From positions 12,627,001 to 12,691,000 of the forward strand of contig NC_092680.1 of assembly GCF_964355755.1 (NCBI RefSeq): a DNA stretch of 64,000 bases. Direction: 5' to 3'. Below, piece by piece: positions 29,101 to 59,022 of the stretch; positions within the stretch are counted from its first letter, which is position 1, and each line of letters opens with the position of its first letter. Below the pieces are notes generated by a model. The model saw only the letters and a list, made by a program, of their open reading frames with translations. It was not told the origin of the DNA and did not search any database. A program made the position numbers and the translations under genes. Source of the stretch: Antedon mediterranea (lineage: Eukaryota > Echinodermata > Crinoidea > Comatulida > Antedonidae).

Positions 29101-31675
29101 TAACTACAAAACGGTCTATTCAAAATTTGATTTTTTTCATCTTTATTTTTCATTTTTTGGGGGACAATACATCTTTAAATAAATTCTAAAATACAACAAT
29201 CCAAAACATCTTATTTTGGTGTGGTTACTGAAAATAAAGTAGAAAATAGTTTCTGCTCAACATTAGTAAAATATTTGTTTGCGGTAGTTCCAGACGGTTG
29301 AGTAAAACTAGTAATATTGATTTATAACATTTTTGCATCATTATTTATTAATATATTTAACCATAAATGTGAAGATACATTCCTGTCCCTCTTCCTAGCA
29401 GCTTAGGCCTATGTGTTATCTATTGTAACTGGATAACATTTATATTTATTAAAAGATTCCTGAGATATGATTTTCTTTTCACATTGTGTATCCTATAAAT
29501 ACGCATGCGTATAAACCAACTCTTTCGAAGAACACTTAGTAAAGGAAACAGGGTTGGATTGCATGAATAACGGTGGTGCTTGGTAATGTCAGGGAAGATT
29601 GAAATTATTATTACTTTGGTAATGTCCAATTAGTGTATAATGAACTCGAAATCAATGTTGATAAATTGATGGGTTGTGTACATAAGAAAATAATAATAAT
29701 TGATTTACCGTTCGTATTGTTAAATAATGCATCTTGACGAAACCTACGTTTATATATAATTTATAAGCGTCACAAAAGATTTGTTAAAAAAAAGAAGCTT
29801 TATCATAAGAAACAATTTCGACATCATTAAAACACAGTTGCCGTATTCACCAATCACACTTAGGCTAAAGGAAACACTTACCCTTACAATTGAAAAAAAT
29901 CTCCTATCTAAGTAAATACCATTTAAGGGAAATACTTTATTTATTGAGTTAAGTGAAATACTTAATAGTTAAGGGAAATATCGCACTTAAGTGTGATTGG
30001 TGAATACGGCCACATAATCTTTGTTGCTAGCCAAACATCTCCTTCATAATACTTAATATAGGGCATTTCTTTATGGCAAATATTTCAAAAATTGGGAACC
30101 TTATATCAAAGGTGATTAAAATTTAATACGCTGTACAAGAAAGGTAAATAGTGTTCTTTCGATCACCGTCCACATAATGCACCTGAAAAGCTATTGATTT
30201 CATTTGTTCTTTATTGTTTTATAAGAATATTGAATTTAGTACTGTTTATGAAGAAACACATATTTGTTATTCTGAGATATGATATTGAAATGAAATTTTG
30301 AATATTGAATGAAAGTCGTGCGTGACATCACATTCACTCTTTCTTCATTCCACTGTAAAAAAGAATTAAACTATCTGCTATATTATTATGGTATTATTCT
30401 TATTCTTCTTATTATTACAATTACAGTTACCCATATTAAGAGGACACCCAATACATTGTCCCTTTTTATAGTAGTCATAATCTACTGAAATATATACTTT
30501 TTTTCAGTCGAATAAAATATAGAAACAAAATGTGAGACAATAGAAACATACATACAAGAATAAATAAAAAATTAAGATATCTGATTCATAGCATTCATAT
30601 TCATATATAATTTATTGTGATGTACGTGTAAGTATGCAATGGAATAGTAACTGCTCAAAGAACAATATACTGGTTATATGAATTATTTATACCGATTTCT
30701 TTATTTCAACAATAAATATTATATAAGGGTAGTCCATCCAGCCGAAGATGATCACTCTCTCCTTCATCATTGATGGTTATTCAACAATGTATTTTTCCCT
30801 TGTGTTTGTATATATCAGTGAAGAGTGAAATTACACTTGTAATAATAATAATTTATTGTTTTCTTTTTGCAGCCGAGGCGCAATTCTTTACAGATTGAAA
30901 TTTATATTTATACTGGGTAACCTCTTCAGTCAAAGACTGGTCTCCCAGAGGGCCCAGTTGGTGATCAGTGGCTGTGATGTACTAATACACCGGGGTAACC
31001 CCCTACTCGTCTCGAAAGATGTACTAGGTTCTTTAAAGTGCACACGAGCTAGATGTGTACACTGGACCTACGGTTTATAGTCCTTATCCGAGAAGACTCG
31101 TTCTACCACCAGAACCATGGAGTGAGTGAGCCTCGAACTGATGTTATGGCTACGTAATTACGGTTCCACTGTCTTAACCGCTCGGCCACTCACTCACTCA
31201 TACCATAGATGTGGAAACAAAAATAAGTACATACATAATAAGAATTAACATAAAATAATAGTTAACACGTTATGAAATTGTAAGTAAGTAAGGAGAAATA
31301 ATACAAAGTTGTGTCATGTAATAATACTATAATACTTTTATAAGGTTTCATTTCGCTCATTTCTATGCAGTTTTAACAATTTACAATATTTGCCAAAGAT
31401 TATAGTTGTAAGTTTACTCTTCCCTGGTATTATATACATATGGACAGTTTGTTCGATATAAAAGTTGAATTGAATTAGTGGTCCTTACAGAACAAACTTT
31501 TGGGTGCATAATACATTTGATAACACGAAATAAAATGAAATGCTCACCTTCGGCTCCACCTGTTACCTGTAGTGATGTTTTTTATTCCGTGAATAGATGT
31601 ATTTTCTCCAAATATTTGCAATCGGTCATTTGGAGGCGGCGGATTCCCTTCGGCTTCTTTGGCTTTTTCTCCCAT
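20039..31675 (-). CDS. Gene B: DEG/ENaC/ASIC-like sodium channel, 11 exons, frame broken in exon 2
   Basis: This is the complete exon set of a two-membrane-segment sodium channel of the degenerin/ENaC/ASIC family. Exons are 31548-31675, 24979-25148, 24461-24667, 24152-24264, 23620-23801, 23027-23183, 22663-22722, 22293-22464, 21318-21848, 21024-21115 and 20039-20169. All junctions are GT-AG and all phases agree. Together they would give about 646 residues if the extra 2 bases in exon 2 are ignored. Landmarks are the TSIHGI gating motif, TM1, extracellular disulfide blocks, a large glycosylated insert (exon 9), the VHIYFETL palm strand, and TM2 with the GAS selectivity filter (FFGASIGAIFE). 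As written the frame shifts after residue 75 or so. The copy is therefore a young pseudogene, carries an allele-level lesion, or contains a sequence error in a T run. Intron 1 (6.4 kb) carries a transposon with a nested LINE, and a SINE. Confidence 0.85.
21024..21115 (-). CDS. Gene B exon 10: last palm strand before TM2
   Basis: This 92-nt exon has acceptor TTTTTTTAG and donor ATAT|GTAAGT. In phase it reads NNVARVHIYFETLKVEEL, then QPKYKLFSLI. The V-x-(I/V)-(Y/F)-(F/Y) strand and the conserved P-x-Y before TM2 are family hallmarks. Confidence 0.83.
21318..21848 (-). CDS. Gene B exon 9: large extracellular insert, sequon-rich
   Basis: This 531-nt exon (176 codons) has acceptor TATTTCAG and donor ATCAG|GTAACG. 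It encodes DLYFYFLNTTRDAMD, HNDLLNCSSLFTYLYEF, EYNSSIYFKIKNITEYY, CGAQVDDLEGWNNTMGE and ends LELTAEFIR. It joins exons 8 and 10 in phase. In vertebrate ASICs the same interval, from the YPS/IPS turn to the last palm strand, is only a few tens of residues, so most of this exon is an insertion. Five NxS/T sequons are visible (NTT, NCS, NSS, NIT, NNT). I recognise no separate domain in it. Confidence 0.8.
21991..22178. mobile_element. Palindromic MITE, copy 1 (family shared with 47144-47293)
   Basis: Terminal inverted repeats TATAAGGTTTATCACAAATAG and CTATTTGCGATAAACCGTAT. An inner palindrome runs from GAGCAAACGT to ACGTTTGCTC around the core ACGCGTACGTAC. No coding capacity. It lies in the intron between gene B exons 8 and 9. 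Confidence 0.8.
22293..22464 (-). CDS. Gene B exon 8: CDCPEEC...FSAYPS block
   Basis: This 172-nt exon has acceptor GTGTTTCAG and donor ATCAG|GTTTGT. It encodes IFSCMRNEICDCPEEC, EVYKTSMSFSAYPSSGV and a hydrophobic/acidic tail ending GYYIR. It carries one Cys (FSCMRNE) that is Ser in gene A. Confidence 0.87.
22663..22722 (-). CDS. Gene B exon 7: FCSPKQISEC mini-exon
   Basis: This 60-nt exon has acceptor TTATTTCAG and donor ACT|GTAAGT. In phase it reads RNISFCSPKQISECYHHSY, matching the F-C-(T/S)-P segment of ASIC-type channels and gene A exon 7. Confidence 0.8.
23027..23183 (-). CDS. Gene B exon 6: PYGEC...NCSCRNYYLPG
   Basis: This 157-nt exon has acceptor TTTCCACAG and donor CCAG|GTGAAA. 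It encodes TINLPKPYGECVEEG, TQNKCLMECESEF and QNCSCRNYYLPG, a conserved disulfide cluster of the extracellular domain. It keeps the ancestral donor that gene A lost. Confidence 0.87.
23620..23801 (-). CDS. Gene B exon 5: TYGLTL extracellular block
   Basis: This 182-nt exon encodes GTTYGLTLILNVEQYEYY, APRENIGFRISV and TQTQIAIRKSK. The acceptor is TATTCAG and the donor is AAG|GTAATG. Phase and length match gene A. Confidence 0.87.
24152..24264 (-). CDS. Gene B exon 4: CYFNGEPC...GLCYRF block
   Basis: This 113-nt exon has acceptor GTTACTAG and donor CCG|GTAAGA. It encodes CYFNGEPCTADDF, ITNYGLCYRFVPP and NLINGTG and is almost identical to gene A. The following intron is 350 bases, against about 2 kb in gene A. 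Confidence 0.87.
24461..24667 (-). CDS. Gene B exon 3: extracellular finger region
   Basis: This 207-nt exon has acceptor TTTTTTAG and donor GT|GTAAGTG. It encodes ATSVLKDFGGLTNYY, LFPSVSFIKES, FEDEFPGGGD and SGHRIESMLRV. Only about ten residues differ from gene A, clustered at the start. Confidence 0.87.
24979..25148 (-). CDS. Gene B exon 2: TM1, with +2 frameshift
   Basis: The acceptor is TTTACAG and the donor TTCAG|GTATTG. The exon encodes LLWTVVLCVSFVTLTYQV and then SSVNVYLEFETKT, after which the frame is lost. Gene A reads GTGTTTGTTTC on the plus strand where B reads GTGTTTTTGTTTC, a gain of two T (about 25051-25055). The shifted frame gives LNFSRS instead of KFQQKY. The nucleotides beyond still closely match gene A (the FPNVV block), so the lesion is recent or artefactual. 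Confidence 0.82.
27130..28534 (-). mobile_element. 5'-truncated L1/Tx1-type LINE with poly(A) tail and 15-bp target duplication
   Basis: The direct repeat GTAGCTAAGATTGAT flanks it at 27115-27129 and 28535-28549. The minus-strand 3' end is A-rich (about 17 T then T-rich on the plus strand from 27130). The coding part is the C-terminal portion of ORF2. This is a textbook target-primed insertion inside the older TTAA-flanked element. Confidence 0.9.
27303..28534 (-). CDS. L1/Tx1-type LINE ORF2, C-terminal fragment
   Basis: The frame is open from the 5' truncation point: upstream of the first Met (28412) it still reads QSKIFKFIWNGKPDKVKRKV. It continues NNFDEGGLKIPHIKSYC, LKSCWVKRYLDG, FKFIHRIIYTNTMLFKM and MCSFCKEKQETLLHMFFEC. 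The GGL-x-IP and C-x-x-C...H...C (zinc-knuckle-like) blocks are typical of the region after RT in L1/Tx1 elements. RT and endonuclease are missing. Stop at 27303. Confidence 0.85.
29840..30010. mobile_element. 171-bp TIR element (MITE)
   Basis: The ends are perfect or near-perfect inverted repeats of about 23 bases, GCCGTATTCACCAATCACAC and GTGTGATTGGTGAATACGGC. The interior has repeated TTAAGGGAAATA and AAGTGAAATACTTAA motifs. No clear target duplication and no coding capacity. Confidence 0.75.
30840..31200 (-). mobile_element. tRNA-derived SINE
   Basis: On the minus strand the head (about 31195 to 31118) has an A-box-like TGGCCGAGCGG followed by GTTAAGAC and a B-box-like AGTTCGAGGC. It is bracketed by complementary GAGTGAG and CTCACTC acceptor-like arms, so it resembles a Leu/Ser-type tRNA. 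A body of about 250 bases follows, ending in an ATT-rich tail at 30840-30856. This order is that of a SINE with internal RNA polymerase III promoter. The anticodon region is degraded, so a functional tRNA is unlikely. Confidence 0.7.
31548..31675 (-). CDS. Gene B exon 1: initiator exon with HG gating motif
   Basis: The ATG is at 31673-31675. The exon encodes MGEKAKEAEGNPPPPNDR, then the segment with ENTSIHGIKNITT and NRWSR plus AG, and ends at donor GTGAGC. The part from PPNDRLQIFGENTSIHGI onward is nearly identical to gene A exon 1; the first 14 or so residues are not. The 2-base phase matches exon 2, where AG+A makes Arg. Confidence 0.85.
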
Positions 31676-32696
31676 GATCTCGCTGTTTACTTGCATGATG
31701 TTTTATGTATGTTATGTCAGGAGCGTAGATACAGCATCTGGAGTCTGAGCTGCTATTGTAGCATAGACATGCTTTAAATTCAATACCAATGTTGTTATAA
31801 CGAGGTTGGTTTAATTTAGCTAAATTGTAAAATCGATTGTTTAATCACACGTGACATTTTCCATGGTTATATATTATTCAACAGTTCTGTTATAGACCAA
31901 TTACAATGCAAAATCAAACATAGTGCAGTAATTGATCAACTTGTATACTCGATATCTCAATTATACCAAAGTTTTGTGGCACATTTATCGAAACAATTAA
32001 TTGAATAATTATTAAAATTCCAGCACCGATGTTAGAGGGCAACATACTGCACAGAAAATAGTTATAGAGGAATTTGTTTGTTTATTATTAATGAAAAATA
32101 ATGTTCTCTAAGACCTAAATTAAGATGCTCTATATATTGAATATTGTTTTTTAACATCATGTAATACTATAGTGTCTATGATCGTATAGATTGTTTTTAT
32201 TATATTTAAAGGTTGACATAAATACGCCTCGCCGTAATTTGACAATTTGGATTATTACTAAATGTACGGTATTGCCAATGGATAAACTGTACTAGACAAC
32301 CGCTTCACATTTGTTGTCTTCTAGGCTTTGAATCACCTGTTTTAAATATGCAATACGACTATAACACTTTAAAAAAAATTAGCTTCAAGAATAATAATAC
32401 AAAGATTAATATCATAACCTTCATCTTCAATATTATTTGGTAATTAACTGTACTTACCTTATATTATCTAATAAACGACGGTAGGTTAAAATAATTTCAA
32501 TATATGATGAGCTTCTCAAACTACGATTGATATAACAATAAAGAAATCTCTTGGCATTTGGGCATAACAATAATGCAGGTTACCATTAAATAATACAATC
32601 CTATGCTTTTATTTGATAATAATAATTGAATCATCATCTATTCTTTTACAGAGATATGTTCACAACACTGCACTGTACTCAGCCTTCAGTAATCCA

Positions 32697-32784
32697 GGTC
32701 TGTATCGATAGGGGGCAGCATTTACACACATACTACAGAGCCATTAGTATGTCTCTGACATACCGATTCCGGTCCATCCTTGCA
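32697..32784. repeat. Sequence shared upstream of genes A and B (copy B)
   Basis: Counterpart of 19610-19655. GTCTGTATCGATAGGGGGCA and CATTTACACACATAC are followed after an insertion by ACATACCGATTCCGGT, so ACATAC is repeated around the extra bases. Confidence 0.6.
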
Positions 32785-33189
32785 AATCAGATGTTAGTAG
32801 AACTTTCTTTATAACCTTTATTATTCATCAATGTGTTGACCTTAGCGAGACATCCACATCTTTTTGTTCAAATATGGGAGAAAATATAATAAATGCATAA
32901 TATATCGGTTTAACATTATAATACTTGCTAAATTCAAAGGTTTTAGGCCTAATTCCCTTTTTCATAACCTCAACAAACAAAACACTTTTTCTAAACTATA
33001 TTGATGAACTTTTATACTGTTTAACCATTATTTATCACCAACGTTATGCTAAACGAACATACATTGAATAGGCCTAGTTTATAATAAACAATAATTATTT
33101 ATAAACCGTCTGTAAAAATATTTATTTAATAGACTTATTATATCAGTTAAATTAATAATACCTTGTACTATCACGAATTATTTTATTTT

Positions 33190-35812
33190 TAATTTTTTTT
33201 AAATTTTATTTCTTCAAATCCAACAGCAACGAAAGTTGCCACTTAAAGGTATGAAACATAAACAGATACGATAAATACTCTATATAAAGCAAACTTAAAT
33301 AAATAAGTCAATAGTAAAAAAAGCCTATTGAGCACGATTATTTAAAAAAGAATACAATGAGTCTTCCTTGAATGAAGAAAAACTATTGAAGAAAATATCA
33401 AAATTTGCATTAGACTCACTTTACTGGTTATACAAGGAATGTAAGCGTGTCTGAAACCCCCTTTTCGAGACATTTACTCTATTAAACGGAACATAGAAAG
33501 TAAACTTGACTCTGGTTTTACGAGAAGGAGCATGTAAACTAAAAAGAGAGCAACAGTCGCAACTAAACAGACAATTGACACTCTTATAAAGAAACATCAG
33601 ACATACTTCTTCTAAACTTGAGAGGCTCAAGACAATTATCAACATCAAAACGTTTACAAAGAAACCTAACAAACTTATTTTGAACACGTTGAAGCCTTGT
33701 GGCATGAATATCAGAAATTGAATTAAAAATAACAGAGGATAATTCTAAATTAGGTCTAACAAACGTTTTGAACAAATTAACAAGGGGTTTGGGGTAGCTA
33801 ATTCCCCTACAGTGCCTCCAAATGAAGCCAACCATTCTATTACTGTTACTAACAATGTGGTTAATATGCTTGGAAAATTAAAGTTTGGAATCAAAGAATA
33901 TTCCCAGATCCTTATGGTATTGGACTTTGTCCAAGTTCTGATTATTAATTTGATAAATACATGAATGTTGAGTGTTGATTTAAGAGTAATATTCATTGAC
34001 TTACATTTGGAGGCATTTAGTTTCATACCCTAAGAATTAGACCACTGCACTAGACCATCCAAATCCTCCTGTAGTAATACTGCATCGTCATTAGAAGAAA
34101 TAATACGATATAATTTAATATCATCCGCAAATAAAAGAAACTTGGAAAATTTTGGAATTGTGGTAAAATCGTTGATAAAATGTTAAATAATAAAGGACCC
34201 AACACTGAGCCCTGCGGAACACCAGAAAGAATAGGTAACCAATTTGACAATTGACCCTTAACAAGAAGTTTCTGCTGCCTTCCACTCACGTAAGATGATA
34301 GTAGCTGGTGTAGTTTGCCAATGATACCAAATCTGTTCAACTTGTAGAGAAGGAACTTATGTGACACCCCGTCAAAAGCACGTGAGAAATCTGTATAACA
34401 TCACATTGCTGTTTGTTGTCTATAGAAGAATACGCTGTACTTAATAAAGTAGCCAGATTAGTTTGGCATGATCTCCCCGGAGTAAAGCCGTGTTGAGACT
34501 CACTCAAAAGGGGAGAAACATGCTGAGATATATGATTATAAATCATTCTCTCAAATACTTTGGAAATAGTACAATGGAGTGAAACTGGTCTGTAGTTCTT
34601 AACATTATTCCGAGCACCTCCTTTGAATATTGAGCAGATGTTGGCTGTTTTCCATATATCTGGAAAAGTTCCCTCCACAAGTGAACGATCAAAAATCATC
34701 ATCAAGGAAGTGAAAGCGAGGATACCCCGGTGACAAGAAGAGTGTTACTTACACCATCTGGGTCAGAGGCCTTGCGAGGGTCAATTGTCTTAAGTTCCCT
34801 TTCAATCTCCGCCCGTGTAACAGATATAAATGATAATTGATCAGCAGTATACTCAGGAAGGTCTGGATGGTCCATTGCAGCATCTTGGCTAAATAAAGAA
34901 TAAAAATAATTGTTAAACATAGTGGCCCTAGAACTGTATAAGCGCTATCATTGTCATATTGAATAACAGACGGGGTGCTGGAATCTTTCCTAGTTGTATT
35001 CACCCAAGACCAAAAGTGCTTTGGGTTTTCACCCATGTTAACTGATAAAGAATTAATATACAGTACTTTTTTACTTTAATCTACACATTTTTTAAAAATT
35101 ACTTCTAGCTATCCTAAAATTCTCTATATCAAGCCTATTACCCCTTTTCTTTTTTATTCTAAAATAACTCTCTTTTGCTTTGAGCATAGTGTAAAGTTCT
35201 TGATCATACCATGGGGGAAATTTAGGCTTGGGGCGACTCACTGGAACAAGGTCTTTAATGGCACCTTCAACTAACGAATAAAACATGCCGGTAGCATCAT
35301 TCACATCTAAAGCAAAATTAAGAATATCCCAAGGAGCATAGAAAAGAGTTGTGTTGAAATCATTCACATTGAGTTTTTTAAAGTTGTACATTATTCTCGA
35401 ACTATTGAAACTATTTGTATGATTCTGATTGTTTAAAATGGGTTAATCGATACTTGAAGAACTATGATCAGAATCAAATATATTAAGGCCTGTTGTTACA
35501 TTATTGCACAAATTATTGTTTGATAAAACAAGATCAAGAACATGATCAGAACAAGTAGGAAACAAATTGCATTGAAACAAATGACAAGAATTCAAAACAG
35601 TGTCAATGACCTTTGGAATTGTTAGATGCATGACATTGTAAAACATCCTTATTCCATATAATGTCAGGTAAGTTAAAGTCTCCGAGGAGAATAACATCAT
35701 GTGTACGAGAGTTAAACTTATATAGTATGTTTTCAATGGCTTTAGAAATGTTAACAATCGAGTTGAAACCTTCAGATGGTGGTCTATAGTAAACACCAAT
35801 TATCACATATAG
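33190..35812 (-). pseudogene. Decayed jockey/CR1-type LINE (endonuclease to C-terminus), many frameshifts
   Basis: Minus-strand pieces in changing frames follow the order of a non-LTR element. Endonuclease remnants are IIGVYYRPPSEGF and ILLGDFNLPDI (35806-35603). RT pieces are KNYRPVSLHCTISKVFERM and SQHGFTPGRSC (34705-34337), SGVPQGSVLGPLLFNI (34367-34050) and FADDIKLYR (about 34104-34131). The C-terminal part is RLQRVQNKFVRFL (33835-33584). At least five frame changes and the missing 5' end make it inactive. The 3' end is near an A-rich (minus strand) stretch at about 33180-33215. Confidence 0.85.
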
Positions 35813-37981
35813 CCTTCATAGCCTTCATAGCTAGCAATTTGTTCTGTAAAAAAGGCAAGATATACCCTGTCCCTTTACCGGTACTTTACGTCCTTTGCTA
35901 CTTTAAAAAATACAAGTGAGCCCCCTATCGTTTGAAGTGCGCCCTCTATTATGTATTTTCAGTAACAAACATTCTTTTTTAAGTTAAAGGTCACCTGGTA
36001 TAATTTCCTTATTAAGAGTGTGATAAGTTAATGTTTAATAATTCTAAATAGATGTATACGTTTATTTTACTACATTTGAGCTTTTCTGTTACCATTATTA
36101 CCTTTTGCTTTTTATTTAAATTATGTAATGATAACTAGCAAAATGTGGAAATGGTAGAAAAGAGCTTGCACGCTAAAAAAGACATTCGTTTCTTTTGTAT
36201 GATCGACGTTGTGCTTTTGTATTGTATTGTCTTGTTTGCTAACATTATATTAAACATTATAAATCAATGTGTAGTAGCAACATTGAACATTTACGGAGAA
36301 TGTGCTTGTATGCTGCAGACGTACAACTAGTTGCTTGGAACTATGCTACCTCTCATATTGTTCGTGCAGGTAACTACAGTATAATACTTGTTTGCATCAA
36401 AATCTATTATTTTGATTAAAAAATAGATAATTTTAAAGTGTAACGTGTATTATAATTGTTCTTTATTCCATGTTACTGTCCGCTGGGTGATTAAAAATGT
36501 GAAGGCTAATGTGTTCTAAATTGTCATTACAGCTTAGCATTAAAACAAAACTCAACAACAAATTGTAAATTTCTCTTATTTTTTTTATTTCTGGACTTAA
36601 ATCCTTTGAACAAAACAGCTACGCTTCACCCTAATACATATCTACACATTGTAACAATTGGCTTAATAAACAATTAATACTTTTTTCACAACTATTCAGG
36701 GTGAGGCATTGGATGAAAAAACTTAAAACTAGGTTTTTACAAGAGCTTACAAACATAAAAATAAAGACTTTACAATACACTTTAAACAAGAACTGTATGA
36801 AAACGACGTATTCGCACCTCTCATTTTTTTGATGATTGAAGAAAACTTTTTTTACAATTTACAGGATATTTTATTTATATATCAATAAACAAGTGTATAT
36901 ATACACTCTTATACGTCCGAAAAAAAGCCATCCGTTTAAGAATATATAAAACAAATTAAAAACAGATTATGTAATGACGATGCCAGATTGATTCGATTGT
37001 AACATGAAAATGACCAGAAATTCAGTAATCAAATGATATCTATACCAAAACATAATGAGCAACAATTCTGATTTATATTCTTTTCAACGTTTGCTTATTT
37101 CACGGATTTTACAAAACTAATAATACTACTCTCTGGCGATGTTTATTTTAAAGTAATTTTAGTAATCCATAAAATCCATACAGACCCTTTATGATGCCGA
37201 TTGATAGTATTTTTCAACAATGTATAAAAAAAAACTAGGTTTGTTTCTAATCATATGCTTTGGTCACCCAGATAAAGAGTACAATTATTCAAATGTAGAA
37301 ATTATTGATTCTGTATATATTTCATAAACGCTGCACTATAATAATCATTGAAACAAAATTAACCATAGACAAACGTGATGAGCTTTTGCATAATTTTACA
37401 GAATTGAGAACATATCATAAGAAATTAATTTTGAACTGAGTTGTACAGGTCTATGTTATATATTATATCTCCCACCAACCCCTACCACCCAAACGTGGTA
37501 CAACCAACTACATACAACAAAAGTGATCTTGTGAAAATATTGACTATTCTTTTAATTACAATAAACAGAATAGTTTAACACAATCTGAATATTTTCTTTA
37601 GTCATTTACTTCTTTTCTTTCTAAAACTCAATATTTACCAAGTTATTTTGTTGAAAGTAAAAATGTTTTAAAAATAATAAAAATATAACAAATGTAATGA
37701 ATTGTATCGAATCACAAAACAAGTAAAATCGATCAAGATATTTCGATTTAAAAATATCAATATAGTTTACACTGTTGTGTACAAACGGGTTACAATAATG
37801 AATAGTTTCTAAACAATACTGATTCGGATGTAATTTCTAAACACTTATGTACAAGGTAAAATAATCAAACCATAAATATTCTGAAAGGTATAAATATTGT
37901 CATAAAAAATTGATTAAAGACGACGACAAGGTAAGCAATATTGTAAAGAAAATGAAATTCTTCTCAAATATTTAAAAATTA

Positions 37982-38317
37982 AGATGTATTGTCCCCCTGA
38001 AAAAATAATTCTTAATTTTTTTTTTTTTAATATTCCATTTTAATGTAACATAAAATTTAGATCAAAAATTGGATAAAAAAAAATGTATTTACCAGAAAAA
38101 TTTTTATTTAAAGCAAAAAAAATTCTAATTGGCTGCCAGCCAATGAATTTTTGATTGAATTTAACCATTTATTTTGTCATTTTATAAGAGAAAACATTTT
38201 TTTTTTTTCCATTTTTTTTTCTATGGAAGTGATTAACTGTATTAACACTACAAAATAATATTCAAAGTCTGATTTAATTAATCTTCATTTTTCATGTTTT
38301 TGGGGGACAATACATCT
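37982..38317. mobile_element. 336-bp MITE of the TTAA-type family
   Basis: The ends AGATGTATTGTCCCCCTGAA and TTTTGGGGGACAATACATCT are the same terminal repeats as the 3.9-kb element at 25276-29174, and subterminal sequence is also shared. TTAA follows the right end; the left flank reads ATTA, one base short of the full TTAA. It is an internally deleted derivative with no coding capacity. Confidence 0.85.
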
Positions 38318-39222
38318 TTAATACTTAAGTACGTTTATTAAGTATTTTGCACAAATGTACATTTTGTTGACTGTCGACATAAACTTAACACAATTGTGTT
38401 CCGTAAGTTTCAATTCTACATTTACACGTAAAGTATCAAATTGTGGTACAGTCTTATCATTACTAAACCATGGTACTGTAGATCGTGAATCGACTTTTAA
38501 GTCTTTGAATGTGGCTAATTTCGGTGGGTTTAAAAATACAATCCTTATACTTGTGCTATCTCTTACTTGAAGCGATATACTTTTTGGTCGATGATGTTTT
38601 ATTATCAAAAACATTAAGTTACAACTGTATCTTTCAAATTATAAAAAAGAGGAATATATCTACAATATAGCTACAGGTTAGCATCGTATCAGCTCTAATC
38701 TCATGCCACTTTTGAATAATATTTTTTTTAAACACATCTATTTGCACGGCGGTCGTTTTGAACTTAATATACATTTATATAAGAGGTAATTAGCAAAAAT
38801 GTTGGCGGACAGTTAACCCACAGAATGGGTAAATAGACGGATGTGTATAAGGTGGGTTGATTAAAACAACAGTTGGCAGAAATATTTTCTAAAAATGTTC
38901 TTCTCATTAATAATTGTCATAGAGTTTGGTGTTGTAGCGCTTACCAATTTTCACTATTTGGTTTTTGTTATTTTAAGCACCTTGATTAGAGTATGTAACG
39001 CACAAACACATGATCGATGACACGGTAAACATAACACTCATCGAGACTTGTCTCATGAGCTTCCATGACGTAACAGTTGACCAGTTCTTTTATTAAAACA
39101 TGCTGACAGGTCAAAAATGAAATCTAACTATTCTGGTCTTTTACAGTCTTCAAACCTGAGAAGCGTTTGTACCGCGTCTCCGTTCCTCCTGTTTTTTACA
39201 CGTTTTATCGAATCACATTTGT

Positions 39223-59022
<19,800 letters not shown>

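Larger units (their letters stand above)
25276..29174. mobile_element. 3.9-kb TTAA-flanked TIR element with nested LINE
   Basis: The ends are AGATGTATTGTCCCCCTGAA and its inverted partner TTTGGGGGACAATACATCT, each abutting TTAA (25272-25275 and 29175-29178). TTAA duplication with AG...CT termini fits the Kolobok superfamily (piggyBac also targets TTAA); assignment is inference. Removing the nested LINE leaves about 2.5 kb, with no transposase I can recognise. It sits in intron 1 of gene B and has a small relative at 37982-38317. Confidence 0.8.
25149..31547. other. Intron 1 of gene B (6.4 kb)
   Basis: It holds the TTAA-flanked element with nested LINE (25276-29174), a MITE (29840-30010) and a SINE (30840-31200). 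The rest (29180-29840, 30010-30840, 31200-31547) is AT-rich with no supported gene. A GC-richer patch with many ctaggcc palindromes lies at 25740-25910, inside the transposon. Confidence 0.7.
31676..39222. other. Interval between gene B start and the TFAP2 stop
   Basis: It contains gene B's unidentified promoter, the shared upstream segment at 32697-32784, the decayed LINE (33190-35812), AT-rich DNA without a supported gene at 35813-37980, and a TTAA-type MITE at 37982-38317 that may lie in the TFAP2 3' UTR or just beyond it. Confidence 0.6.

Noticed and set aside
31118-31195. Functional tRNA-Leu or tRNA-Ser gene
   Set aside because: The anticodon arm and T-arm are degraded, and the tRNA-like part is fused to a SINE body with an ATT tail.
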